Shown one piece after another: positions 1 to 10,367 of a DNA stretch of 64,000 bases (its first letter is position 1; every line of letters begins with the position of its first letter). Source of the DNA: Schlegelella_A sp963778525 (lineage in GTDB: Bacteria; Pseudomonadota; Gammaproteobacteria; Burkholderiales; Burkholderiaceae_C); NCBI GenBank assembly GCA_963778525.1, contig CAVZUJ010000003.1, positions 101,094-165,093 on the forward strand. The letters run 5' to 3'. A model generated the notes under the pieces. It was not told where the DNA came from. It saw nothing but the letters and a program-made list of their open reading frames with translations, and made no database searches. The translations under genes were made by a program, and so were the position numbers.

Positions 1-1
1 C

Positions 2-802
2 TGCCATCTGCACGTCTTCGGTGATGAAGCGCGCTACCCGATGGACCCGCGCCGCAACTACACGCCGGCGAGCGCGTCGCTCGCGCAGTACCGGGCGGTG
101 ATGGCGGCCTGCGGCATCGAGCGCGCCGTGCTCGTGCAGCCGAGCGTCTACGGCACCGACAACCGCTGCATGCTCGATGCCTTGCGCGAAGCCCGGCAGG
201 ACGGCAGCGACGTGCTGCGTGCCGTTGCCGTGCCCGACGCCACGAGCAGCGATGCCGACCTGGAAGCGATGCACGGGCTCGGCGTGCGCGGCATTCGCCT
301 CAATCTGGTCAATCCGCAGGTCCTCGACATCGACGCCGGGCTCGCGCTGACGGCGCGCATGAAGCATCGCGGCTGGCACCTGCAGCTGCACGTCTCGCTT
401 CGCCACGCCGGCGCGGCACAGCTCGCCGCGCTGGTGCCGCGCGCCGATCGGCTCGGCATCGCCGTCGTCGTCGACCACATGGGCCGGCCGGAGCCGGGCA
501 CCTTGCCGGAGCAGCTGATCGGGCTGCTGGCCGAGGGCAAGGTATGGGTCAAGCTCTCGGCGGCGTATCGCAACAGCGCGGCGCCGGCGCCCGGATACGA
601 CGACCTCGGGCCGCTGGTGCAGGCGCTCGTCGGCGCCAATCCGGATCAGCTGCTCTGGGGCAGCGACTGGCCGCACACCGAGCTGAGCGGCGCCGCGCCG
701 CAGGCCTTCGACCTCGTGCGGCTTCTCTCGACGTGGACGCCCGACGTCGCAACCCGACACAAGATCGCGGTCGCGAACCCGGCGCGCCTCTACGGCTTCT
801 GA
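2..802 (+). CDS. amidohydrolase family protein (5' end outside window)
   Basis: This is a TIM-barrel metal-dependent hydrolase of the amidohydrolase-2 group (COG3618), whose members hydrolyse lactones such as 2-pyrone-4,6-dicarboxylate. The frame is already open at base 2 and encodes CHLHVFG, the HxH metal-binding motif that normally sits about 10-15 residues from the N-terminus, so only a short 5' part is missing. Downstream are HLQLHVS, VVDHMGRP and a late WGSDWPH, which supplies the conserved metal-site Asp. The internal ATG at base 41 would remove the HxH motif and is not the true start. The stop is TGA at 800-802. The substrate cannot be told from sequence. Confidence 0.85.
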   Translation, partial: CHLHVFGDEARYPMDPRRNYTPASASLAQYRAVMAACGIERAVLVQPSVYGTDNRCMLDALREARQDGSDVLRAVAVPDATSSDADLEAMHGLGVRGIRLNLVNPQVLDIDAGLALTARMKHRGWHLQLHVSLRHAGAAQLAALVPRADRLGIAVVVDHMGRPEPGTLPEQLIGLLAEGKVWVKLSAAYRNSAAPAPGYDDLGPLVQALVGANPDQLLWGSDWPHTELSGAAPQAFDLVRLLSTWTPDVATRHKIAVANPARLYGF

Positions 803-857
803 AGGTCATCGCGGCGGCAGCGGGCGCAACGCCGGGCCGCCGCGCTAACATCGGCCG

Positions 858-1109
858 ATGGCCGAGCCCACCCCTGCCGAAATCCAGCGCTTCATCGTCG
901 ACGGCCTGGCCTGCGAGCACGTCGAGGTCGAGGGCGACGGGCGCCATTTCTTCGCCACCATCGTCTCGACCGAGTTCGAGGGCACGAACCGCGTCGCCCG
1001 ACACCAGCGCGTCTACCGCGCCCTCGGCGACCGCATGCGCGAGCAGATCCATGCGCTCTCGATGAAGACGCTGACCCCGACCGAATACCGCAATCAAACG
1101 ACGGCCTGA
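858..1109 (+). CDS. ibaG: BolA/IbaG family protein
   Basis: This 83-residue protein has the class II KH-like fold of the BolA family. The central FFATIVSTEFEG and the C-terminal RALGDRMREQIHALSMKTLT match the IbaG (YrbA) subgroup, which binds monothiol glutaredoxins and Fe-S clusters. It ends 24 bases before murA on the same strand. The ibaG-murA pairing is common in proteobacteria and supports the subgroup call. The frame is intact, unlike the genes that follow. Confidence 0.85.
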   Translation: MAEPTPAEIQRFIVDGLACEHVEVEGDGRHFFATIVSTEFEGTNRVARHQRVYRALGDRMREQIHALSMKTLTPTEYRNQTTA

Positions 1110-1133
1110 CGCCACCCGCGTCGCCATCCATCC

Positions 1134-2404
1134 ATGGACAAACTCCGCATCCGCGGCGGCCGCCGCCTCGCCGGCGAAATCGCCATCTCCGGCGCCAAGA
1201 ACGCCGCCCTGCCGGAGCTGTGCGCCGCGCTGCTGACGGCCGAGCCGGTGCTGCTCTCGAACGTTCCGCGCCTGCACGACGTGGCGACGATGCTCAAGCT
1301 GCTGCGCACAGCTGGGCGTCGTCGCCGAGGCCTCGGCCGACGCGGAGGCCACCGTGTCGCTCGACGCCGGCCGCGTCACGAACCGCGAGGCGCCCTACGA
1401 CCTGGTGAAGACGATGCGCGCGTCGATCCTGGTGCTCGGCCCGCTGCGTCGCGCGCTTCGGCGAGGCGCGCGTTTCGCTGCCGGGCGGCTGCGCGATCGG
1501 CACGCGGCCGGTCGACCAGCACATCAAGGGCCTGCAGGCGCTCGGCGCCGAAATCACGGTCGAGCACGGCTACATCGTCGCCCGCGCCAGGCAGCTGCAA
1601 GGGCGCGCGCATCACGACCGACATGGTGACCGTCACCGGCACCGAGAACCTGCTGATGGCGGCGACGCTGGCCGAGGGCGAGACGGTGCTCGAGAACGCC
1701 GCCCAGGAGCCCGAGATCCCCGACCTCGCCGAGATGCTGATCGCGATGGGCGCGCGCATCGAGGGCCACGGCACCGAGCCGCATCCGCATCGAGGGCGTG
1801 CGCGAGCTGCATGGCGTGGCGCATCGCATCATTCCCGACCGCATCGAGGCCGGCACCTTCCTCTGCGCCGTGGCGGCGGCGGGCGGCGACGTGGTGCTGC
1901 GCCACGCCCGCGCCGACCACCTCGAGGCGGTGATCGACAAGCTGCGCGAGGCCGGCGCGACGATCGAGGCCGGCGACGGCTGGATCCGCGTCCGCGCCGC
2001 GGGCCGGCCGCGCGCGGTGAGCTTTCGCACCAGCGAGTACCCGGCGCTTCCCGACCGACATGCAGGCGCAGTTCATGGCGCTCGACTGCATCGCCGAGGG
2101 CGCGTCGACCATCGCCGAGACGATCTTCGAGAACCGCTTCATGCACGTGCCGGACTGATGCTCAGGCTCGGTGCGCGCATCGAGGTCGACGGCCGCGTGG
2201 CCGTGATCCAGGGCGTCGAGAAGCTCTCCGGCGCCGACCGTGATGGCGACCGACCTGCGCGCCTCGGCCGGCCTGGTCATCGCCGGCCTGGTGGCCGAGG
2301 GCGAGACGGTGGTCGACCGCATCTACCACCTCGACCGCGGCTACGACCGCATGGAAGCCAAGCTGCGCGGCCTCGGCGCCGACATCGAGCGGGTCAGCGC
2401 ATGA
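1134..2404 (+). pseudogene. murA: UDP-N-acetylglucosamine 1-carboxyvinyltransferase, reading frame broken at about seven points
   Basis: MurA transfers enolpyruvate from PEP to UDP-GlcNAc, the first committed step of peptidoglycan synthesis. All parts are present in order but in changing frames: MDKLRIRGGRRLAGEIAISGAKNAALPEL at the start, GGCAIGTRPVDQH with the catalytic Cys, the DMVTVTGTENLLMAA block, ENRFMHVPEL and a C-terminal LDRGYDRMEAKLRGLGADI. Extra bases can be placed near 1308 (A), 1447 (C), 1598 (C), 1779 (C), 2047 (C) and 2235, with another disturbance near 2150. The total span suits a normal protein of about 418 residues. As the gene is normally essential, sequence error is the likeliest cause. 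Confidence 0.85.
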
Positions 2405-2434
2405 GGCCGCAACGCAAGAACCGGGAGCAGGGTC

Positions 2435-3093
2435 GTGATCACGCTGGCACTCTCCAAGGGCCGGATCTTCGACGAGACGCTGCCGCTGCTGGCCGCCGCC
2501 GGCATCGACCTCGCGGAGGATCCGGAGACCAGCCGCAAGCTGATCGTCGCGCACCTACCGCGCCCGACCTGCGCATCGTCCTGGTCCGCGCCAGCGACGT
2601 GCCGACCTACGTGCAGTACGGCGGCGCCGACCTCGGCGTGGTCGGCCTGGACACGCTGCTCGAGCACGGCGGCGAGGGCCTGTACCGGCCGCTCGACCTG
2701 GGCATGGCGCGCTGCCGCATGAGCGTGGCGGCGCCGCTCGACTTCGACTACGCCGCCGCCGTGAAGCAGGGCTCGCGCATCCGCGTCGCCACCAAGTTCA
2801 CGCGCATCGCGCGCGACCATTTCGCCGACAAGGGCGTGCACGTCGACCTGATCAAGCTCTACGGCTCGATGGAGCTGGCGCCGCTCACCGGGCTGGCCGA
2901 CGCCATCGTCGACCTCGTCTCCTCGGGCAACACGCTGAAGGCCAACGAGCTCGTCGAAGTCGAGCGAGATCATGGAGATCTCGGCGCGGCTGGTCGTCAA
3001 CCAGGCGGCGCTGAAGCTCAAGCGCGAGCCGATCCGCAATCTGATCGACGCGCTGGCGCAGGCCGTGCCGATCCGCGGCGGCCACGGCGATGA
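2435..3093 (+). pseudogene. hisG: ATP phosphoribosyltransferase, short form, frameshifted
   Basis: HisG condenses ATP with PRPP in the first step of histidine synthesis. The GTG start at 2435 follows a GGGAG ribosome site and gives MITLALSKGRIFDETLPLL; later come LVRASDVPTYVQYG, LGVVGLDTLLEH and VDLVSSGNTLKANEL. Extra bases lie near 2552, 2563 and 2965. The span allows about 219 residues, the short HisG form that needs HisZ as regulatory partner; hisZ is not in this window. The tail is unclear: I place the stop at TGA 3091-3093, overlapping the hisD ATG, which needs a further frame change near 3075. Confidence 0.8.
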
Positions 3094-4440
3094 GCCGACT
3101 CGCCCGCGCCACGCCGCGCGCTGGCTCGACCGCCGCTGCGCACGAGCGACTTCGAGCGCCGCGCTGAGCGCGCCTGCTCGCCTATCGGCCGACGGACTCG
3201 ATGCCGAGGTCGAGGCAGCGTCGCGGCCATCCTCGCCGACGTGCGCGCGCGCGGCGATGCCGCGGTGCTCGAGTACACGCGCCGCTTCGACGGCGTCGAC
3301 GGCAGCCTCGCTGGCCGCGCTCGAGATTGGCGCCGGCGGACCTGCGCGCCGCGCTCGACGGCCTGCCGGCGGCGCAGCGCTCGGCGCTCGAAGCCGCCGC
3401 CGCGCGCATCCGCGCCTTCCACGAGCGCCAGACGAGGCCTGACCGGGCGCAAGCTGGAGCTACCGCGACGCCGACGGCACGCTGCTCGGGCCAGAAGGTC
3501 GACGCCGCTCGACCGCGTCGGCATCTACGTGCCGGGCGGCAAGGCCGCCTATCCGTCGAGCGTGCTGATGAACGCGCTGCCGGCCAAGGTCGCCGGCGTC
3601 GGCGAGATCGTCATGGTGGTGCCGATGCCGGGCGGCGCAGCGCAACGCCGCTGGTGCTGGCCGCCGCCGCGCGTGGCGGGCGTCGACCGCGTCTTCGCGA
3701 TCGGCGGCGCGCAGGCGATCGGCGCGCTGGCCTACGGCACGGCGACGATTCCGCGCGGTGCACAAGATCACCGGCCCCGGCAACGCCTACGTCGCCGAGC
3801 GCCAAGCGCCGCGTCTTCGGCACGGTCGGCATCGACATGATCGCCGGGCCCGAGCGAGATCCTGGTGCTCGCCGACGGCACGACGCCGGCCGACTGGGTG
3901 GCGATGGACCTGTTCAGCCAGGCCGAGCACGACGAGACTGGCGCAGAGCATCCTGCTCTGCCCCGATGCGGCGTACATCGATCGCGTGCAGGAAGCGATC
4001 GAGCGGCTGCTGCCGGCGATGCCGCGCCAGGCGGTGATCCGCGCCTCGCTCGAGGGCCGCGGCGCGCTGGTGCTGACGCGCTCGATGGAAGAGGCCTGCG
4101 AGATCAGCAACCGCATCGCGCCCGAGCACCTCGAGGTGAGCGCGCGCGAGCCCGCAGCGCTGGGAGCCGCTGCTGCGCCATGCCGGCGCGATCTTCCTCG
4201 GCGCGTTCACCAGCGAGAGCCTGGGCGACTACTGCGCCGGCCCGAACCACGTGCTGCCGACCGCGCGGCACGGCGCGCTTCTCGTCGCCGCTCGGCGTCT
4301 ACGACTTCCAGAAGCGCAGCAGCCTGATCGAGGTGAGCGAGCGCGGGCGCGCAGCCTCGGGCCGATCGCGGCCGAGCTGGCCGAGGGCGAAGGGCTGGCG
4401 GCGCATGCGCGCGCCGCCGCAATGCGCCTGGAGAGCGGTC
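3090..4440 (+). pseudogene. hisD: histidinol dehydrogenase, heavily frameshifted
   Basis: HisD oxidises histidinol to histidine in two NAD-dependent steps. The family blocks appear in order across changing frames: DVRARGDAAVLEYTRRFDGV, VGIYVPGGKAAYPSSVLMNA, IGGAQAIGALAYGTATIP, KITGPGNAYV, GTVGIDMIAGP, VAMDLFSQAEHDE, ISNRIAPEHLEVS, LGDYCAGPNHVLPT and VYDFQKRSSLIEVSE. About twenty single-base changes are needed to join them, for example extra bases near 3670 (C), 3759 (G), 3800 (C) and 3941 (A). No clean stop is visible; the end near 4440 is placed where similarity to HisD stops. Confidence 0.8.
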
Positions 4441-4452
4441 GCCTGCAGGGCG

Positions 4453-5557
4453 AGCGCGAGATCGCCTCGACCGCCGATCGCATCGCCGCCGTCATCCGCC
4501 AGGACGTGCAAGTCATGCACGCCTACGCGATCCAGGACGAGCGCCGGCCTGGTCAAGCTCGACGCGATGGAAAACCCGTTCCGCCTGCCCGAGGCCTTGC
4601 AGCGCGAGCTCGGCGAGCGGCTGGGCCGCGGTGGCCATCAACCGCTATCCGGCGAGCTGCGTCGGCGACGGTCGTGGACGCGCTCTCGGCGCTACGTCGA
4701 AGCTGCCCGCCGGCTGCAAGCTGATGCTCGGCAACGGCTCCGACGAGCTGATCTCCCTGCTGGCGCTGGCCTGCGACCTGCCCGGCGCCACGCATCCTGG
4801 CGCCCGCTGCCCGGCTTCGTGATGTACGAGATGTCGGCCAAGCTGCAGGGCCTGCGCTTCGTCGGCGTGCCGCTGACGGCGCGCTTCGAGCTCGACGAGC
4901 GGCGATGCTCGCCGCCATCGAGCAGCACCAGCCCGGCCATCACCTACATCGCCTACCCGAACAACCCGACCGCCAACCTGTTCGACGAAGGCGCGGTCGA
5001 GCGAATCGTCGAGGCGGTCGGCCGGCAAAACGGCCTGGTGGTGATCGACGAGGCCTACCAGCCGTTTTCCTCGCGCTCTGGATGGCACGCGCCGGCCGGC
5101 TGCCGCACGTGCTGGTGATGCGCACCCTCAGCAAGTTCGGCCTGGCCGGCGTGCGTCTCGGCTACTTGCCGGGCCCGGCGGCGCTGATCGACGAGATCGA
5201 CAAGGTCCGGCCGCCCTACAACATCAGCGCGCTCAATGCCGAGGCGACCCTGTTCGCGCTCGAGCACGCCGACGAGTTCGCGCGCCAGGCGTCGACGCTG
5301 CGCGCCGAGCGCGAGCGGCTGCAGGGCGCGCTGCGCGCCATGCCCGGCGTCGAGGCCTTCCCGAGCGAGGCCAACATGATCCTGGTCCGGGTGGCCGATC
5401 GGCGCCGCCGTCTTCGAGGGCATGAAGCGGCGCGGCGTGCTGGTCAAGAACGTCGCCGGCCTGCACCCGATGCTGGCGAATTGCCTGCGCCTGACGGTCG
5501 GCACGGCGGAGGAAAATGCGCCTCATGATCGATGCCCTGCGCGCCAGCCTGCCATGA
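4453..5557 (+). pseudogene. hisC: histidinol-phosphate aminotransferase, frameshifted
   Basis: HisC is the PLP-dependent transaminase that makes histidinol phosphate. Recognisable blocks are VKLDAMENPFRLP, MLGNGSDELISLL, TYIAYPNNPTANLF, VVIDEAYQPF and the Schiff-base lysine region MRTLSKFGLAGVRLGYL, followed by ALNAEATLFALEH and a long intact stretch to 5410. About ten single-base changes break the frame, including extra bases near 4548, 4630 and 4935 and one after GAT near 5400. The start is not resolved because no initiation codon with a ribosome site is seen between 4440 and 4470. The stop TGA 5555-5557 overlaps the hisB ATG. Confidence 0.8.
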
Positions 5558-6174
5558 ACGCACCCCTGAACTCGACCACCTGCCGCGCGCCGCGCCACGG
5601 TGCAGCGCGACACCAAGGAAACGAAGATCCGCGTCAGCGTCGACCTCGATGGCCCGGCACGGCCAAGCTCGCCACCGGCATCGGCTTCTTCGACCACATG
5701 CTCGAGCAGATCGCCCGGCACGGCCTGATCGACCTCGAGATCGAGGCGCCAGGGCGACCTGCACATCGACGGCCACCACACGGTGGAAGACGTCGGCATC
5801 ACCCTGGGCCAGGCGGTCGGCCAGGCGGTGGGCGACAAGAGCGGCCTGGTCCGCTACGGCCACGCCTACGTGCCGCTCGACGAGGCGCTGTCGCGGGTCG
5901 TCATCGATTTCTCCGGCCGTCCGGGCCTGGTCATGAACGTGCCTTTCAAGAGCCGGGATGATCGGCGGCTTCGACGCCCAGCTGGCGCACGAGTTCTTCC
6001 AGGGCTTCTGCCAACCACGCCTTGGTGACGCTGCACATCGACAACCTGCGCGGCGAGAACGCCCACCACCAGTGCGAGACGGTGTTCAAGGCCTTCGCCC
6101 GGGCGCTGCGCATGGCGTGGCGATCGACCCGCGCGCCGGCCGGCGTCGTGCCCTCGACGAAGGGCTCGCTCTAG
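5554..6174 (+). pseudogene. hisB: imidazoleglycerol-phosphate dehydratase, frameshifted
   Basis: HisB dehydrates imidazole glycerol phosphate to imidazole acetol phosphate. The start MNAPLNSTTC overlaps the hisC stop as ATGA. Family motifs are ATGIGFFDHMLEQIARHG, IDGHHTVEDVGITLGQA, the second metal motif HIDNLRGENAHHQCE and VFKAFARAL. It is the monofunctional form, without a phosphatase domain. At least six frame changes are needed, for example an extra C near 5751 and extra bases near 5958 and 6010, plus apparent single losses near 5652 and 6118. The last codons read PSTKGSL before TAG at 6172. Confidence 0.82.
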
Positions 6175-6187
6175 CCTGGCCGCGGCG

Positions 6188-6845
6188 ATGCGCACGGTCG
6201 CCGTCGTCGACTACGGCATGGGCAATCTGCGCTCGGTCTCGCAGGCGGTGGCGCACGTCGCCCGCGAAGAGGGCGGCTTCGAGGTGATCGTCACGTCGAG
6301 GCCGGAGGAGGTCTTCGCGCCGAGCGGGTCGTGCTGCCCGGCCAGGGCGCCATGCCGGACTGCATGCGCGAGCTGCGCGAGTCCGGGCTGCTGGAAGCGG
6401 TGCTCGACGCGGCGGCCACGCAAGCCCCTGATGGGCGTGTGCATCGGCATGCAGATGCTGCTCGAGCGCAGCGAGGAGGGCGCCGACGGCGACGGACGCC
6501 GGGGCTGGGCCTGATCGGTGGCGAAGTCGTGCGCTTTCGCCTCGAAGGGCAGTTGCAGCCCGACGGCAGCCGCTTCAAGGTGCCGCAGATGGGCTGGAAC
6601 GAGGTGTTCCAGGCGGCGCCGCACCCGATCTGGCAGGCGTGCCCGACGCCAGCTACTTCTATTTCGTGCACAGTTTCTACGCCCGGCCGTCCGACCCGCG
6701 CCACAGCGTCGGCCTGACCGATTACGGCGGCCGCTTTACCTCGGCGCTGGCGCGCGATAATATTTTCGCAACGCAGTTCCATCCGGAAAAAAGCGCTCGA
6801 TTCGGCCTGGCCCTGTACCGCAACTTCCTGCACTGGAACCCTTGA
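6188..6845 (+). pseudogene. hisH: imidazole glycerol phosphate synthase glutaminase subunit, frameshifted
   Basis: HisH is the class I glutamine amidotransferase that feeds ammonia to HisF. It begins MRTVAVVDYGMGNLRSVSQA. The nucleophile is in GVCIGMQMLLERSEEG and the His/Glu pair in TQFHPEKS near the end. The oxyanion-strand region VLPGQGAMPDCM is also clear. Frame changes lie near 6327, 6421, 6497 and 6638. The stretch from 6640 to the TGA at 6843 is intact. It follows hisB by 13 bases, consistent with co-transcription. Confidence 0.83.
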
Positions 6846-6918
6846 CGCTGCATCCGGAATGCGCAGCCTCCCCGGCCGCAATCCCCATCCGCCCCGTTCA
6901 ACCCCGTTCCATGCGGCC

Positions 6919-7663
6919 ATGCTGCTGATACCCGCGATCGACCTGAAGGACGGCCGCTGCGTTCGCCTGAAGCAGGGCGACATGAACGAGTCGACCATCT
7001 TCAGCGAGAACCCGGCAGCGATGGCCAGGCGCTGGGTCGATGCCGGCGCCCGCCGCCTGCACCTGGTCGACCTGAACGGCGCCTTCGCCGGCAAGCCGGT
7101 CAACGAAAGCGCGGTCAAGGCGATCCTTGCCGAGGTCGGCGACGAGATTCCGGTCCAGCTCGGCGGCGGCATCCGCGACCTCGACACGATCGAGCGCTAC
7201 CTCGACGACGGCCTGAGCTTCATCATCATCGGCACCGCCGCGGTGAAGAACCCCGGCTTCATGCGAGACGCCTGCAGCGCCTTCGGCGGCCACATCATCG
7301 TCGGCCTCGACGCCAAGGACGGCAAGGTCGCCACCGACGGCTGGAGCAAGCTCACCGGCCACGAGGTGGTCGACCTGGCGAAGAAGTTCGAGGACTACGG
7401 GCGTCGAAGGCATCATCTATACCGACATCGGCCGCGACGGCATGCTGACCGGCGTCAACATCGACGCGACCGTGAAGCTGGCGCAGCAGCTGACGATGCC
7501 GGTGTTCGCCTCGGGCGGCCTGTCGTCGATGCAGGACATCGAGCGCCTCTGCGCGGTCGAGACCTTCGGCATCGAAGGCGTGATCTGCGGCCGCGCCATC
7601 TACAGCGGCGATCTCGACTTCGTGGCGGCGCAGGCGCGCGCCGACGAGCTGGGCGAGGCCTGA
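6919..7663 (+). CDS. hisA: phosphoribosylformimino-AICAR isomerase, one frameshift
   Basis: HisA is the (beta/alpha)8 isomerase that converts ProFAR to PRFAR. The ATG at 6919 gives MLLIPAIDLKDGRCVRLKQGDM with the N-terminal catalytic Asp; the second half has YTDIGRDGMLTG with the second catalytic Asp and VFASGGLSS at the phosphate site. One extra G in a GGG run near 7400 shifts the frame between KFEDYG and VEGIIYTD. Without it the protein would be 247 residues, a normal length. A frame open upstream to 6859 is not family-like, so the later start is chosen. Confidence 0.87.
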
Positions 7664-7713
7664 CCCGGATCGTTCGGCCCGCTGCGACCCTCCGGGTCGA
7701 CGACACTCTGCCC

Positions 7714-8478
<765 letters not shown>

Positions 8479-8482
<4 letters not shown>

Positions 8483-9088
8483 GCGGCCCGCGCCGGCCCG
8501 TGCCGCGGCCGGCGGCGCGACGCGAGCTGCCACGCGAGGTGCGCATCATCGGCGGCGTCTGGAAGCGCAGCAAGCTGCCGGTGCCTGACCGGCCGGGCCT
8601 GCGGCCCACGCCCGACCGGGTCCGCGAAACCCTGTTCAACTGGCTCGGCCAGACCCTTGCGGGCTGGCGTTGCCTCGACGCTTTCGCCGGCACCGGCGCG
8701 CTCGGTTTCGAAGCGGCCTCGCGCGGCGCTGCCGAAGTGGTGCTGCTGGAGCGCGACACGGCGCTGCTGGCCGGCTTGGCCGAAGCGAAGGCGCGCCTGC
8801 AGGCCGACGCGATTCGCATCGAGCGGGCCGATGCGTTGCAATGGATGGCGCGCGCCGCGCCGGCCAGCTTCGATCTCGTGCTGCTGGACCCGCCGTTCGA
8901 CGCGCCGCTTGCCGTTCCGGCGATGACCGCCGCGAGCCGGCTGGTGGCGCCCGGCGGCTTCGTCTACGTCGAAGCGCCAGCAGCCGTTGGCGCCCGAGGC
9001 GGTCGAGGGCGCCCAGCTCGAAGCGTGGCGTTCGGCACGCGCCGGCGCCGTCCACTTCCACCTCCTTCGCCGTCCACTCGCGGTCTAG
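8479..9088 (+). CDS. rsmD: 16S rRNA (guanine966-N2)-methyltransferase, one frameshift near its end
   Basis: RsmD methylates G966 of 16S rRNA on the assembling small subunit. The N-terminal half shows VRIIGGVWKRSKLPVP and RPTPDRVRETLFNWL, the SAM-binding CLDAFAGTGALGFEAASRGA follows, and LVLLDPPFD is the catalytic DPPY-type motif. After YVEAP an extra C near 8979 shifts the frame; in the corrected frame it continues QQPLAPEAVEGAQLEAW to TAG at 9086-9088, total about 202 residues. rsmD-coaD is a common neighbour pair. This is the last of the dense frame changes at the left side. Confidence 0.85.
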
Positions 9089-9149
9089 CCGGCACGGCTA
9101 CACTGCGCGCGACATTCGCACGCCCCCGGGCACCAGCGTGGAGAGCAGC

Positions 9150-9653
9150 GTGACTTCGGCGACTCGACTGACAGCGGTATATCCCGGCACGTTCGACCCG
9201 ATGACGCTCGGCCACGAGGACCTCGTGCGCCGCGCCAGCCGCCTCTTCGAGCGGCTGATCATCGCCGTCGCGGCGGGCCATCACAAGCGGACCATGTTCT
9301 CGATCGCCGAGCGGCTGCAGATCGCCATCGAGCTCACCTCGAAATACCCGAACGTCGAGGTGATGGCCTTTCGCGGCCTGCTGCGCGACTTCGTGGTCGA
9401 GAACGACGGCAAGGTCGTGGTGCGCGGCTTGCGCGCGGTGAGCGACTTCGAATACGAATTCCAGATGGCGGGCATGAACCGCCAGCTGATGCCCGAGGTC
9501 GAGACCCTCTTTCTCACGCCGAGCGATCAGTACCAGTTCGTCTCGAGCACCTTCGTTCGCGAGATTGCCAGCCTTGCCGGTGATGTTTCCAAGTTCGTGT
9601 CACCCTTGGTGCTGGAGCGCCTGCGGGCGCAAGTCAAGCGCGCGCAAGCGTGA
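9150..9653 (+). CDS. coaD: phosphopantetheine adenylyltransferase
   Basis: CoaD transfers AMP from ATP to 4'-phosphopantetheine, the penultimate step of coenzyme A synthesis. The GTG start at 9150 gives MTSATRLTAVYPGTFDPMTLGH, with the nucleotide-binding TxGH motif. VRGLRAVSDFEYEFQMAGMN and the C-terminal SSTFVREIASL are diagnostic. The length, 167 residues, is usual. A frame open upstream to 8670 runs over rsmD and is not part of the gene. The frame is intact. Confidence 0.93.
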   Translation: MTSATRLTAVYPGTFDPMTLGHEDLVRRASRLFERLIIAVAAGHHKRTMFSIAERLQIAIELTSKYPNVEVMAFRGLLRDFVVENDGKVVVRGLRAVSDFEYEFQMAGMNRQLMPEVETLFLTPSDQYQFVSSTFVREIASLAGDVSKFVSPLVLERLRAQVKRAQA

Positions 9654-9672
9654 CCCCGGAAAGCAAGACGAC

Positions 9673-9936
9673 GTGGCGTTACTGATCACCGACGAATGCA
9701 TCAACTGCGACGTCTGCGAGCCCGAGTGCCCGAACCAGGCGATCTCGATGGGCGAGACGATCTACGTCATCGACCCGAAGCGCTGCACCGAGTGCGTCGG
9801 CCACTTCGACGAGCCGCAGTGCGTGCAGGTCTGCCCGGTCGATTGCATCCCGGTCGATGCCGCCAACGTCGAATCGCAGGAGACGCTCTGGGCCAAGTAC
9901 CGGCGCTTGCAGGTCGAGGCCACCAGCAAGGCCTAG
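9673..9936 (+). CDS. YfhL-type 2[4Fe-4S] ferredoxin
   Basis: This 87-residue ferredoxin has CINCDVCEPECP for the first cluster and, for the second, CTECVGHFDEPQCVQVCP with the seven-residue insert between cysteine pairs that marks the YfhL type. The GTG start at 9673 lies downstream of GGAAAG. It starts 19 bases after the coaD stop, and a coaD-ferredoxin pair is frequent in betaproteobacteria. The electron partner is not indicated. Confidence 0.88.
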   Translation: MALLITDECINCDVCEPECPNQAISMGETIYVIDPKRCTECVGHFDEPQCVQVCPVDCIPVDAANVESQETLWAKYRRLQVEATSKA

Positions 9937-9959
9937 CACCGGCTTGAGGCGCGGCCGGG

Positions 9960-10367
9960 TCAGCTCGCCGGCGCCTTCGCCTTCGGCACGCGAGCGATGA
10001 AATCGCCGTCGATGCTCGTGTCGGCCGGCCTTTTCTTCTTGGTCTTCGCCTTCGCCTGTTTCTTGTCCGGCTCGGCCGCTGCCGCGTGCCGCGGCGCAGG
10101 CCCGATGTTGGCTGCCATCGTCGGGTGGAACGCGGCGGCCTCGGCGCGCCGATCGCGTGCCATCGCTTCGCCGAGCAGCGCCTCGCGGCGGGCCGCCTCG
10201 CGCGCCTGGGCCGTGCGTTCTGCCGTCACCGGGTCGCCGACCTCGAGGAGCTTGCCGTCGGCACAGGGTGCGCGCGTGTATTCGTTGCCGCAGCGATAGA
10301 CGGTTTGCGCCGAGGCGCCGCTCGATGCCAGGCAGGCCGCGGCGAGAACGAGGAAAGGGAATTTCAT
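9960..10367 (-). CDS. DUF4124-like exported small protein
   Basis: The ATG at 10367 has a strong ribosome site (AAAAGGAGAC) and gives a signal peptide MKFPFLVLAAACLASSGASA, then QTVYRCGNEYTRAPCADGK, the short N-terminal module of DUF4124 proteins with a likely disulfide. The remainder is alanine- and lysine-rich and low in complexity, ending at TGA 9960-9962. It lies in the same open frame as pth with no stop between, so either pth reads through into it or pth has lost its stop. I favour a separate gene because of the ribosome site and signal peptide. The molecular role is unknown. Confidence 0.65.
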   Translation of the reverse strand: MKFPFLVLAAACLASSGASAQTVYRCGNEYTRAPCADGKLLEVGDPVTAERTAQAREAARREALLGEAMARDRRAEAAAFHPTMAANIGPAPRHAAAAEPDKKQAKAKTKKKRPADTSIDGDFIARVPKAKAPAS